Of a stretch of 64,000 nucleotides of DNA, positions 1 to 12,479 are shown one piece after another. Origin of the DNA: Gallionella sp. (lineage in GTDB: Bacteria; Pseudomonadota; Gammaproteobacteria; Burkholderiales; Gallionellaceae). The stretch covers positions 1-64,000 of the forward strand of contig JAQTLM010000011.1 of NCBI GenBank assembly GCA_028714895.1. Reading direction: 5' to 3'. The notes beneath the pieces were generated by a model. That model saw only the letters and a list, made by a program, of their open reading frames with translations, was not told where the DNA came from and did not search any database. Within the stretch, counting starts at the first letter, position 1; every line of letters starts with the position of its first letter. The translations under genes and the position numbers were made by a program.

Positions 1-4209
<4,209 letters not shown>

Positions 4210-4251
4210 GGTGTCTCTCAATCGGTGTTCCTCAATCAATTCATTAAAGCC

Positions 4252-4274
4252 AAAAAATGGCGGCACACGCCGCC
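4252..4274 (-). terminator. Rho-independent terminator after dgt
   Basis: On the minus strand a perfect six-pair stem GGCGGC/GCCGCC closes a GTGT loop and is followed by ATTTTTTGG. It lies 85 bases past the dgt stop and about 40 bases before the gltB start, so it should separate the aroK-aroB-dgt transcript from gltB. A gltB promoter would then have to overlap or lie just upstream of this hairpin. Confidence 0.7.
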
Positions 4275-4358
4275 ACGTCAAATACAAAAGCGAAAGGGTG
4301 GAAATTTTACCTTGTCTCGGGGCTATGGGCAACCGCTCTGCTCCAAACGGCGCGGGTG

Positions 4359-5501
4359 CTAGAAGCTGACCGGCATCTCTTCCACTGCAAAAATGCGGCG
4401 ATGCTCGCGGATGGCATAACGGTCGGTCATGCCGGCAATATAGTCGGCCACCGCACGCGCGCGATCCTGCTCTGCCTGTCCGGCCGGCGGCTGGAATTGC
4501 GGCGGCAGCAGACGGCTGTCCGCCATGAAGATACCAAACAAGTCGCTGATGATGCGCTGCGCCTTGACGCTCATGCGCAGCACGCGGTAGTGGCGGTACA
4601 AATGGGTATGCAAAAAGCTTTTCAGCGCACGCTGCCGCTCGTTCATCTCCGGACTGAAGGCGATCATCGCCGCCGCGCTGCGCACATCCTCTATCGTAGC
4701 CGGATTCTGCGCAGCGATATTGCGCTCGCTCTGTTGGATCAAGTCGGACACCAGCGTGTTGATCATGCTCCGCACTGTTTCATGCACCACGCGCCGCTCC
4801 GGCAAATCAGGATAGGCATCGCGCACCTCCTTTAAATGCGTTGCCGCCAGCGGCACGGTGGCGAGCTGATCGAGCGTGATCAGGCCGGAACGCAGGCCGT
4901 CGTCCACGTCGTGATTGTTGTAGGCGATTTCGTCGGCAAGGTTGGCGATTTGCGCCTCCAGCGAAGGGCGGTGGTTATGCAGGAAGCGTTCGCCCAGCTC
5001 GCCGAGCTGTGCGGCATTATCCGCAGAGCAATGCTTGAGGATGCCTTCGCGTGTCTCAAAACACAGGTTCAACCCGTCGAATGCGGCATAGCGTTCTTCC
5101 AGCAAGTCCACCACGCGCAATGACTGCAGGTTGTGTTCGAAGCCGCCATAGGCTTTCATGCAGGCATTCAGCGCGTCCTGCCCGGCATGACCGAACGGCG
5201 TATGCCCGAGGTCGTGCGCCAGGGAAATCGCTTCGGCGAGATCTTCGTTCAGATGCAGGCGGCGCGCGATGGAGCGGGCGATTTGCGCCACTTCGATGCT
5301 GTGTGTCAGGCGGGTGCGGAACAGGTCGCCTTCGTGATTCACAAACACCTGAGTCTTGTATTCAAGGCGGCGAAACGCGCCGGAATGGACAATGCGGTCG
5401 CGGTCACGCTGAAATTCGCTGCGGCTGTGCGGTGCGGCTTCCGCAATTTTCCGGCCGCGCGAATTGGTCTCGGTGACAGCGTAAGGTGCGAGTTCAACCA
5501 T
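4359..5501 (-). CDS. dgt: dGTPase-like HD-domain triphosphohydrolase
   Basis: A deoxyguanosinetriphosphate triphosphohydrolase-like protein of 380 residues, in the short (type 2) dGTPase family that splits dNTPs to deoxynucleoside and triphosphate. The HD metal site is visible as His67 (RLTHSIE), His96-Asp97 ([14 protein letters not shown]) and Asp190 ([14 protein letters not shown]). The frame is open for 41 codons further upstream, but that part runs back through the aroB tail. I chose ATG 5501 because it begins MVELAPYAV, as relatives do, and overlaps the aroB stop by only eight bases. It is the last gene of the aroK-aroB-dgt run. Confidence 0.92.
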   Translation of the reverse strand: MVELAPYAVTETNSRGRKIAEAAPHSRSEFQRDRDRIVHSGAFRRLEYKTQVFVNHEGDLFRTRLTHSIEVAQIARSIARRLHLNEDLAEAISLAHDLGHTPFGHAGQDALNACMKAYGGFEHNLQSLRVVDLLEERYAAFDGLNLCFETREGILKHCSADNAAQLGELGERFLHNHRPSLEAQIANLADEIAYNNHDVDDGLRSGLITLDQLATVPLAATHLKEVRDAYPDLPERRVVHETVRSMINTLVSDLIQQSERNIAAQNPATIEDVRSAAAMIAFSPEMNERQRALKSFLHTHLYRHYRVLRMSVKAQRIISDLFGIFMADSRLLPPQFQPPAGQAEQDRARAVADYIAGMTDRYAIREHRRIFAVEEMPVSF

Positions 5502-6657
5502 GCCTGTCCTGATAACCAGCGACTTGGCCGCTTGCGGGCTTAGTCGAATGGCTAGTAGTTCCATCAGCCTGATCGAAGGGCACGCACGCCTCCAGAGTTT
5601 GCCGCAACAGGGCGGGCGGCACATCGCCGTAAACCACGGCGTGGCCGAGTTCTTTGAGCAGCACGAAACGCATCTTGCCGCCTTCCACTTTCTTGTCCAG
5701 CCCCATCAATTCGAGATATTTTTCCACGCCCAGATCGGGGGAAACGATGGGCAGCCTGGCGCGTTCGAACAGGCTGCGGATACGCGCCACATCCTGCGCG
5801 CTGATCCAGCCCAGACGCTGCGACAAGTCTGCCGCCATGATGGTGCCCGCTGCCACCCCCTCGCCATGCAGCCAGTTGCCATAACCCATGCCAGACTCAA
5901 TGGCGTGACCAAAGGTATGCCCCAAATTCAGCAGAGCGCGTTCGCCGCTTTCGCGTTCGTCTGCCGCGACGATTTCGGCCTTGTTCTGGCAACTGCGCGC
6001 AATGGCATATTGCAATGCTTCCGTATCGCGCGCCAACAGCTTGTCCATGTTCTGCTCCAGCCATTCAAGAAAAGGCAGGTCGCGGATCAGGCCGTACTTG
6101 ATGACCTCGGCGAGGCCTGCCGCAAGCTCGTTGTCCGGCAGGGTGTTCAGCGTATCCGTATCGGCCAGCACCAGCTGCGGCTGGTAGAACGCGCCGATCA
6201 TGTTTTTGCCGAGAGGGTGATTGATGCCGGTCTTGCCACCCACCGAAGAATCTACCTGCGCGAGCAGCGTGGTGGGTATCTGGATGAACGGTACGCCGCG
6301 CAAATAGGTTGCGGCGGCGTAGCCTGTCATGTCGCCGATCACGCCGCCGCCGAGTGCAATCAGCGGTGTATTCCGTTCGCAACGGTTCTTAAGCAGCGCG
6401 TCGTAAATCAGGTTGAGCGTAGCGAAGTTTTTATATTTTTCTCCATCCGGCAGAATAACCGGCACGCTGCTGACACCGATAACCTGCAAGGTTTGCCGGA
6501 GTTTTTCCAGATAGAGCGGCGCGACCGTCGTGTTGGTAACGACGGCTACCCGCTTGCGCGGCAAAACGCGTTGCAACAACTCCGCGTGGCTGAGCAATCC
6601 GCTGCCGATGTGTATCGGATAACTGCGCTCCCCCAATCCTACTGTCAGTGTTTGCAT
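5494..6657 (-). CDS. aroB: 3-dehydroquinate synthase with repeat-derived C-terminal tail
   Basis: Second step of the shikimate pathway, cyclising DAHP to 3-dehydroquinate with NAD and a divalent metal. Near residue 105 is GGGVIGD, followed by [18 protein letters not shown], the NAD/phosphate and metal region. The last 25 or so residues are unusual: after [11 protein letters not shown] the protein continues [20 protein letters not shown], and residues [14 protein letters not shown] are encoded exactly by a 42-base palindromic repeat also seen in surA. The repeat therefore supplies the C-terminus without removing conserved enzyme sequence. ATG codons occur at 6660 and 6657; GGAAG directly abuts the first, so the second is preferred. 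The 3' end overlaps dgt by eight bases. Confidence 0.95.
   Translation of the reverse strand: MQTLTVGLGERSYPIHIGSGLLSHAELLQRVLPRKRVAVVTNTTVAPLYLEKLRQTLQVIGVSSVPVILPDGEKYKNFATLNLIYDALLKNRCERNTPLIALGGGVIGDMTGYAAATYLRGVPFIQIPTTLLAQVDSSVGGKTGINHPLGKNMIGAFYQPQLVLADTDTLNTLPDNELAAGLAEVIKYGLIRDLPFLEWLEQNMDKLLARDTEALQYAIARSCQNKAEIVAADERESGERALLNLGHTFGHAIESGMGYGNWLHGEGVAAGTIMAADLSQRLGWISAQDVARIRSLFERARLPIVSPDLGVEKYLELMGLDKKVEGGKMRFVLLKELGHAVVYGDVPPALLRQTLEACVPFDQADGTTSHSTKPASGQVAGYQDRHG
5512..5553 (-). repeat. Palindromic 42/48-nt element, copy 1 (inside aroB 3' end)
   Basis: Read on the minus strand, the unit begins AGCCATTCGACTA and ends CAAGTCGCTGGTTAT. It can fold with CGACT/AGTCG, GCC/GGC and CCA/TGG pairs around a CGCAAG loop. 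It is 14 whole codons long and is read as [14 protein letters not shown]. The same outer arms recur at 15474-15521 and twice at 38224-38319. Confidence 0.7.
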
Positions 6658-6675
6658 CATCTTCCGGTCAATTCT

Positions 6676-6703
6676 GTAGGGGAGCGGCGAGCCTTGCCCC
6701 TAC
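6676..6703. repeat. GTAGGGG...CCCCTAC palindromic repeat, copy 1
   Basis: A 28-base imperfect palindrome, starting GTAGGGG and ending CCCCTAC, fills the aroK-aroB gap; the aroK TAG stop is part of its right arm. Related copies with a GCACGGCGCGCCGTGC core lie at 27064-27118 and 63923-63945. Confidence 0.6.
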
Positions 6704-7275
6704 CTGTTATTTTTCCTGAACCTCTCTATTTCATCCACCAAATGCAGCATCAAAGCATGTGCGCTTTGTTTGCCGCTCTGGATGACGATATCCGCAACCT
6801 GCCAGTACAAAGGGTCGCGCTGCTGGAACAACTCCGTCAATTTGGCGTGCGGATCGACGTTTTGCAGCAGCGGACGATTACGGTCATGCCGGGTGCGTTG
6901 CCATAAATCATGCACACTTGCCTTCAGGTAGATAACAATACCGTTCTGTTGCAGCATCGCCCGGTTTTGTTCCGCCAGCACCGCGCCACCGCCGGTTGCC
7001 AGAACCATGTTATCGCGCCCCACCAGATCGCTGACGACCGCGCTTTCACGCTGGCGGAAACCGGCTTCGCCCTCGATATCAAAGATATGCGGAATCGTCA
7101 CACCGGTGCACTTCTGAATTTCCTCGTCGCTGTCCACAAAGGCCTTCTCCATATGCCTAGCCAGCGCTCGCCCCATGGTGGTTTTGCCTGACCCCATCAT
7201 GCCCACCAGAATCAGGTTGCCGGATTGAAGCTTACGACTGTCCTCTGTGTGATTGTTTTGTTGACTGCTTTGCAT
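6700..7275 (-). CDS. aroK: Shikimate kinase I
   Basis: Phosphorylates shikimate at the 3-hydroxyl with ATP. The P-loop GMMGSGKT is at about residues 25-32, followed by the shikimate-binding DSDEEI, the FRQRE arginine and the GGGA loop (ATGGGAV), and an RNRPLL lid. I start at ATG 7275 (MQSSQQNN, 191 residues). The open frame begins 20 codons earlier, but those codons pass through the hairpin and T-run that follow pilQ. Met at 7293 is an alternative. The gene sits in the usual betaproteobacterial order pilMNOPQ-aroK-aroB. Confidence 0.93.
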   Translation of the reverse strand: MQSSQQNNHTEDSRKLQSGNLILVGMMGSGKTTMGRALARHMEKAFVDSDEEIQKCTGVTIPHIFDIEGEAGFRQRESAVVSDLVGRDNMVLATGGGAVLAEQNRAMLQQNGIVIYLKASVHDLWQRTRHDRNRPLLQNVDPHAKLTELFQQRDPLYWQVADIVIQSGKQSAHALMLHLVDEIERFRKNNR

Positions 7276-7293
7276 ATTGTCATTGTAAACCAT

Positions 7294-7321
7294 AAAAACA
7301 AAAGCCCGGACTGGGCCGGGC
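7294..7321 (-). terminator. Terminator/attenuator between pilQ and aroK
   Basis: The minus strand carries a perfect six-pair stem GCCCGG/CCGGGC with a CCCAGT loop, then TTTTGTTTTT. It starts about 24 bases after the pilQ stop and ends less than 20 bases before the aroK ATG. It should end or attenuate the pil transcript ahead of aroKB-dgt. Confidence 0.65.
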
Positions 7322-7344
7322 CTTGGTTTGAGCAACTTGCTAAA

Positions 7345-9411
7345 TCAGCGCAGGCTCATTTCTTCCTTCATGATTTTGGGAGTAATAAAAATCAGCAACT
7401 CCGACTTGGTGTCGCTCTTGACGTTATTCTTGAACAGCCAGCCGATAACAGGCACATCCCCCAGCAACGGAACCTTCTGTGTGGAATCGGAAAGATCCTG
7501 GGTGAAAACGCCGCCGATCACGACTGTACCGCCATTTTCAACCAATACCTCCGTATTTACTTTTTTGGTATTGATGCTCGGTACACCGCCGTAAATTGTT
7601 CCCACCGTATCTTGATTGGCCGTCACTTGCATATTGATATGGTCGTCCGGTGTAATTTGCGGAGTCACACTAAGACTCAGGGTCGCATCCTTGAATGAAA
7701 CGCTGGTGGCACCGCTGCTGGTGGCTGCCTGATAAGGAATTTGCGTGCCGGCCGAGATGGTGGCTGCAACCTTATCTTTCGTCACCACACGCGGGCTGGC
7801 AATATTTTTAGTTCGGCCATCCAGCTCCGATGCGGTCAATTCCAGCGTCAACACCTTGGTTGCCAGCGGGTTGAACAGCGACAGCGTCAGCCCTCCCATT
7901 CCGCTGGCTGCGCCAGGCAGGTTCACATTGCCCCCGATGACCCCTCGCGATGCCGTTGGAGTATTGCTACCCACCGCAAAACCCGCGCCCGCCCCGACGG
8001 CAGGGCCGGTATAGCCCAGTTTCCCGCCCAAAGTTCGGTTAAACGAATCGCCCGCCGAAACAAAACGCGCTTCAATCAACACCTGCCGCACCGGCACATC
8101 AATTTGTTTGATTATTTTGCGAACTTCCTCGAGCCGCGAGGGGGTATCCTGAACAAATATCGTACCGGTGCGGGGATCGGATACAGCGCTCCCGCGTTTC
8201 GACAGGATGGGTTGCTTTGCATCGGTCAGCAATTTGATCATCTCGGCGACTGTTTGATAGCTGAGCTGGAAACTCTCGGTGCGCAATTCTTCCAAGTCGG
8301 AGATTTCCTGACGTGCGGCCAGATTAATTTTTTCCTTGGCGGCGATCTCTTCACGAGGCGCAACCTGTATCACGTTGCCGTTCTTGCGCATATCCAAGCC
8401 ACGGCTCTGTAAGATGATATCCAAGGCCTGATCCCATGGCACATCTTTCAGGCGCAGTGTGAGATTACCGCTCACCGTATCGCTGATCACCATGTTCAAT
8501 TCGGTAAAATCGGCAATTACATTTAATGCTTCACGAACATCGATCTTCTGGAAATTGAGCGTCAGCTTTTCACCCGCATAGCCGATTTGACTGCCCTTTA
8601 CCAGCTTATTGGGGTCATCGGCCAATGGCTTCACTTCGACGATGAATTTATTGTCGGTCTGGTAAGCGGCATGCTCCCACAATCCCTTGGGCTCGATCAC
8701 CATGCGCACGTTGTCGCCCTGCGCAAAGGTATCCACACCTTGCACCGGCGTTGCAAAATCAACCACATCCAGTTTGCGTTGCAGATTGCGCGGCAGGCTG
8801 GTTTTAAGAAAATCGACAATCAGCGTCGTGCCCTGCTGGCGGATGTCGATGCCAATGCCGGGGTCGGAAAGGTCGACCTGAATGCGCCCTTCGCCATTTT
8901 TACCGCGCCGGAAATCGACATCGCGTAAGGTATGTTTTTGTGCGCTTTGCTTGGCTTCGGCAAACCGTAACGTGCTGCCAACTACGGCCCGATCTGCCGC
9001 TTTACCCTGCAAAGTAATCAACAGATTGTTACCGTCGATTTTGGTGTCATAAGCAAGCATCTGATTGAGATTAATCACCAGACGGGTGCGGTTTCCGGCC
9101 TGCACAATATTGGCGCTGCGCAAATCGCCTTCGCTGAAATCCTGTGCAGATTTCCCCAATCCGTTTGTGGTATTGGGAAAATCCAGCGCGATACGCGGTG
9201 GGGTATTAATCGTGAAACCAACCGGCACATTGACCAACGGCTGCGCTAGTTCGACCTTGATGACTGTCGTCCCGTCACCGGCACTGCTGACATTCAGCGC
9301 GGTAATGCTGTTCTGGGCATCAGCTTGCGCCTGCACTCCACATAGACCAAATGCGATGAACAAGCCTAGCATTTGCATTATGCTGTTGAGAATGTAATTA
9401 AGTTGTTTCAT
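7345..9411 (-). CDS. pilQ: Type IV pilus outer-membrane secretin PilQ
   Basis: Forms the outer-membrane ring through which the pilus passes. At 688 residues it has a signal peptide ending near residue 30 (VQAQADA), two AMIN peptidoglycan-binding domains (about 35-135 and 150-250), an STN/N0 domain near 290-350 (INFQKIDVREALNVIADF type), an N1 domain, and the C-terminal secretin domain with VPLLGDVPVIGWLF. It is the last gene of pilMNOPQ, 101 bases after pilP, and is followed by a hairpin terminator. Confidence 0.96.
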   Translation of the reverse strand: MKQLNYILNSIMQMLGLFIAFGLCGVQAQADAQNSITALNVSSAGDGTTVIKVELAQPLVNVPVGFTINTPPRIALDFPNTTNGLGKSAQDFSEGDLRSANIVQAGNRTRLVINLNQMLAYDTKIDGNNLLITLQGKAADRAVVGSTLRFAEAKQSAQKHTLRDVDFRRGKNGEGRIQVDLSDPGIGIDIRQQGTTLIVDFLKTSLPRNLQRKLDVVDFATPVQGVDTFAQGDNVRMVIEPKGLWEHAAYQTDNKFIVEVKPLADDPNKLVKGSQIGYAGEKLTLNFQKIDVREALNVIADFTELNMVISDTVSGNLTLRLKDVPWDQALDIILQSRGLDMRKNGNVIQVAPREEIAAKEKINLAARQEISDLEELRTESFQLSYQTVAEMIKLLTDAKQPILSKRGSAVSDPRTGTIFVQDTPSRLEEVRKIIKQIDVPVRQVLIEARFVSAGDSFNRTLGGKLGYTGPAVGAGAGFAVGSNTPTASRGVIGGNVNLPGAASGMGGLTLSLFNPLATKVLTLELTASELDGRTKNIASPRVVTKDKVAATISAGTQIPYQAATSSGATSVSFKDATLSLSVTPQITPDDHINMQVTANQDTVGTIYGGVPSINTKKVNTEVLVENGGTVVIGGVFTQDLSDSTQKVPLLGDVPVIGWLFKNNVKSDTKSELLIFITPKIMKEEMSLR

Positions 9412-9512
9412 TGTCTTACTCCTAAACCGGCGTAGCCGGAATCAAACATTAATAACTTGCAGATACTGCGCTGCCAACTTATCACCGTGCCCTTAATGCC
9501 ATAACCCTGCAA

Positions 9513-10025
9513 TCATTCAATTAATTGCAGGCTGCTCATGCGCTCAGACCAGTCGCCTGTGCTGTCTTGCACCATCTCTTTGATTTTCGCCTCTGTGTCA
9601 GTCACTTCCTGTATCAGACCAAAGTTCAAACCGACATAGTTACCGGCTTTAACACGATGCAGCTTGCCATCTGGAGCGCGAATCACCGCATAACCAACTT
9701 TCTTCTGGTAAAGATAACCGACCATCCTGAGGCCTTCGAGCGGAAATTCTTCCAAAGCCTCCTTGGGGCGATCCAAGTCCGGCTGATTTATTCCGGAGCG
9801 GCTGCCGGAACTCAATTTCGGCTTGCGCAACTTGAACGGATCGGGCAAATTTGCCTCGTTGTTATAGGCAAAAGGCTCATACGGCTTTACCTCTGGCGGC
9901 GGCGGGATCTTGCCGCGCATATCCGCCCCGGCATTTTTGACGAAATCACGCAGGTCCTGGAATTCCTCGCCGCCGCAACCGGCTAGCAGCATCGAAACCA
10001 GCGCAAAATAAACGAGTCTCATCAT
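9513..10025 (-). CDS. pilP: Type IV pilus lipoprotein PilP
   Basis: An inner-membrane-anchored lipoprotein linking PilNO to the secretin PilQ. It has 170 residues, with a lipobox LLAGC (Cys17) after a short hydrophobic signal, then a proline-rich linker (PPPPEVKPYEPF) and the compact C-terminal beta domain (LEGLRMVGYLYQKKVGYAVI). GGAG lies seven bases before the first of two tandem ATGs. The start overlaps the pilO stop (ATGA). Confidence 0.94.
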   Translation of the reverse strand: MMRLVYFALVSMLLAGCGGEEFQDLRDFVKNAGADMRGKIPPPPEVKPYEPFAYNNEANLPDPFKLRKPKLSSGSRSGINQPDLDRPKEALEEFPLEGLRMVGYLYQKKVGYAVIRAPDGKLHRVKAGNYVGLNFGLIQEVTDTEAKIKEMVQDSTGDWSERMSSLQLIE

Positions 10026-10651
10026 TTTTTCGCTCCTGCTGGCTTGGCGACCTTTTTCTGGGCAGACGCTTCCTCTTCATCCAGGTAGCGAAAAGTCTTG
10101 GCAATGGCGTCCATGGACAACCCGCCGCTAACCGGGTTTATCGCTATTTCATTGAGCGTGACAATGCGCGACAACATCGCAATATCACTGGAAAATTTAC
10201 CGATATCATCATAACTTCCGGTTATCTTGATTGTGATCGGCTGTTCGGCAAACGCACCATCCCGCACCGTTTCGGCGCCAGGGCGGAATAATTCAAATTG
10301 CAAACCGCGCCCCAAGCCGGCCTGATTGATGTCCGTCAGCAATGCATCCATTTCAGACTTGCTCGGCAATTGCTTGAGTAGCGCACCAAAGGATTCCTGG
10401 GTTTCGGTAAGCTGTTTCTTGATCAAATCCAGGTTGATCGCCTGTTTTTTCTTGGCTAAAAAAGTTTCCTTGAGGCTGTCTTCCTCTTTTTTGATAGTTT
10501 GCAGGCTGTTCCACTGATCCTGCCAGTCAAACAGTGCGCCGGCGATCACCACACCAAGGAATAAGGCAACAAAGGCAATAATCTTTGCCGGCCAAGGCCA
10601 CGCACCGGGATTCTTCGGGTTCAGGCTTTTCAGGTCGTCTAGCTTCATCAT
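10022..10651 (-). CDS. pilO: Type IV pilus alignment-complex protein PilO
   Basis: An inner-membrane protein that pairs with PilN. It has 209 residues: a cytoplasmic N-terminus, one membrane helix at about 22-42 (AKIIAFVALFLGVVIAGALF), a coiled coil rich in Lys/Glu/Gln (about 50-95), then the ferredoxin-like periplasmic domain (FELFRPGAET, ITIKITGSYDDIGKF). The Lys/Ala-rich C-terminus (KKVAKPAGAKK) resembles that of pilN. It is five bases after pilN. Confidence 0.94.
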   Translation of the reverse strand: MMKLDDLKSLNPKNPGAWPWPAKIIAFVALFLGVVIAGALFDWQDQWNSLQTIKKEEDSLKETFLAKKKQAINLDLIKKQLTETQESFGALLKQLPSKSEMDALLTDINQAGLGRGLQFELFRPGAETVRDGAFAEQPITIKITGSYDDIGKFSSDIAMLSRIVTLNEIAINPVSGGLSMDAIAKTFRYLDEEEASAQKKVAKPAGAKK

Positions 10652-10656
10652 GGCAC

Positions 10657-11232
10657 TTAGCCCTTTGCGCCGGCAGGTTTAACGGCTGTGATCTGTTTGG
10701 TCAGGTTGAATGTCAGCGTAAACTCGCTTACACGCGCACCGCCCGCACTGGATGCATGAATCTCTACCAAGGCAGGCGAATCCAGCCACGGTGAGTCCTC
10801 AATCGCCCGCATCAATGTAGAGATACGCGCATTGGACTGCGCATAACCGACCACATTGATTTTGTTGCCCGTCTGTTTAAGTGTCTTGAGATACACGCCA
10901 TCCGGCAAGATACGCAGCATCTGATCCAGCAGATGCACCACATCAGAACGATCGCTTTGCAGTTTTTCAACTGCATCCTTGCGCGCCAGCAAAGATTGCG
11001 TTTGTTCGCGGAGTTTTTTGATCTCCTCAATTTGCTTGTCTAGGATCGCCGTCTCCTGCTTCAGGTATGCATTGCGCCTTTCCTGATAGGATATCTGGCT
11101 GCTGATTGCGGCATGCACAAACCCCACCAGCAATGCGCCCAGCACCACGGAGATTACGCTCAGCGCGGCAAACTGGACTTGGCGAGCACGACGTTTTTCG
11201 GCGCGATGCGGCAGTAAATTTATGCGTATCAT
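10657..11232 (-). CDS. pilN: Type IV pilus assembly protein PilN
   Basis: 191 residues. It opens with the conserved INLLPHRAEKRR peptide, which docks into PilM, followed by one membrane helix (about 24-46), a coiled coil with many Lys/Glu/Gln residues, and a periplasmic ferredoxin-like domain. The start overlaps the pilM stop by four bases, which suggests coupled translation. Confidence 0.95.
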   Translation of the reverse strand: MIRINLLPHRAEKRRARQVQFAALSVISVVLGALLVGFVHAAISSQISYQERRNAYLKQETAILDKQIEEIKKLREQTQSLLARKDAVEKLQSDRSDVVHLLDQMLRILPDGVYLKTLKQTGNKINVVGYAQSNARISTLMRAIEDSPWLDSPALVEIHASSAGGARVSEFTLTFNLTKQITAVKPAGAKG

Positions 11233-12329
11233 GATGGGTCGAACCTCCGCATCGCCAACCCACAGGCGACAATCAGGGATGGCGCGTCAGTCTGCAACTG
11301 GCGCGGCTTGATGCGGCTCGACAGTGTCATCAGTGCGAACGGATTGGCCACCATGGTGCTCACCTGAGTTCGTGTCGCCACCGCATCGTCCAAACCGGGC
11401 AATACCGCACAGCCGCCCGCCAGCACAATGTAATCCACCTCATTGTATTGAGTCGAAGTAAAAAAGAACTGCAACGCGCGGGCAATTTCCATCACGACGC
11501 TCTCACGGAAAGGCGATAAGACATCGCTTTCGTAGTTATCCGGCAAACCGCCATTACGCTTGGCCGATTCAGCTTCTTCGGCGGACAAACCGAACGTCCC
11601 CTGAATTTGCTGCGTCAACTGATCGCCACCGATCTGCTGATCCCTTGAATAGACCGATTGTCCATTGCGCAACACATTGACATTCATCACGCTTGCACCT
11701 ATGTCAACCAGCGCGACACATTTATCTACCGCACCGTCAGGCAATTGGGCACTAATCTGCTCAAAGGCTGTCTCGGCCGCGTAGGGTTCGACATCGACAA
11801 CCATTGTCCTTAAACCTGCGGCTTGAGCGGCCGCGACACGGTCTTCGACATTACCCTTGCGCGAGGCGGCCAGCAAGACTTCGATTTCCTCCGGATTACC
11901 GGGAGCAGGGCCAATTACCTGAAAGTCGAGATTGACCTCTTCCAGCGCGAACGGGATGTACTGATTTGCTTCGGATTCGACCTGGTATTCCAGATCTTCC
12001 TCGCGCATGCCGGCCGGCAACAGAATTTTCTTGGTAATCACCGCCGCAGAGGGAAGCGCCAGACTAACGTTCTTGATGCGGCTGCCCAACCGCTTCCAGG
12101 TACGCTGAAGGCACTCCGAAACGGCTTCAAGATTATTGATATTTCCATCGGTAACGGCATCTTTGGGGAGCGATTCAATTGCGTAACGTTCTACGACGTA
12201 CCCGCCTTTTTTGGGTAATTCACTCAACTCAACCATCTTGACCGACGATGCACTGATATCCACACCTATCATGGGTGGAGTCTTGGTCTGTAAAAAGTCC
12301 AGCGGGATGTCAAAATTTACTTTGGGCAT
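11229..12329 (-). CDS. pilM: Type IV pilus actin-like ATPase PilM
   Basis: A cytoplasmic actin-fold protein that binds the PilN N-terminus. At 366 residues it shows the phosphate-1 motif GVDISASSVKMVEL near residue 22, a second nucleotide motif ALVDIGASVMNV and the adenosine motif VLAGGCAVLPGL. It is the first gene of pilMNOPQ and is read from the promoter at 12366-12394. Confidence 0.96.
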   Translation of the reverse strand: MPKVNFDIPLDFLQTKTPPMIGVDISASSVKMVELSELPKKGGYVVERYAIESLPKDAVTDGNINNLEAVSECLQRTWKRLGSRIKNVSLALPSAAVITKKILLPAGMREEDLEYQVESEANQYIPFALEEVNLDFQVIGPAPGNPEEIEVLLAASRKGNVEDRVAAAQAAGLRTMVVDVEPYAAETAFEQISAQLPDGAVDKCVALVDIGASVMNVNVLRNGQSVYSRDQQIGGDQLTQQIQGTFGLSAEEAESAKRNGGLPDNYESDVLSPFRESVVMEIARALQFFFTSTQYNEVDYIVLAGGCAVLPGLDDAVATRTQVSTMVANPFALMTLSSRIKPRQLQTDAPSLIVACGLAMRRFDPS

Positions 12330-12365
12330 AGGCCGTTTAGAGCTTTTCCGTATAAAGTGGTTTAA

Positions 12366-12394
12366 ATCCTAGCAATAACTACAAATCATGTAAA
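12366..12394 (-). promoter_or_regulatory. Sigma-70-type promoter for pilMNOPQ
   Basis: On the minus strand TTTACA (12389-12394) is followed by exactly 17 bases and TAGGAT (12366-12371), about 37 bases before the pilM ATG. Both hexamers are close to consensus and the spacing is optimal. Confidence 0.6.
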
Positions 12395-12430
12395 GTTATT
12401 TTTAGTGGGTTATTTTATTCGCAGAGCCGA

Positions 12431-12436
12431 TATAAT
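12431..12436 (+). promoter_or_regulatory. Candidate -10 element for mrcA
   Basis: A perfect TATAAT lies 44 bases before the mrcA ATG. No good -35 hexamer is seen at 16-18 bases, so this is a weak call resting on the -10 alone. Confidence 0.35.
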
Positions 12437-12479
12437 TTCACGCACCATATCATCATTCCCTCTTTTCGGACAACTGCTC

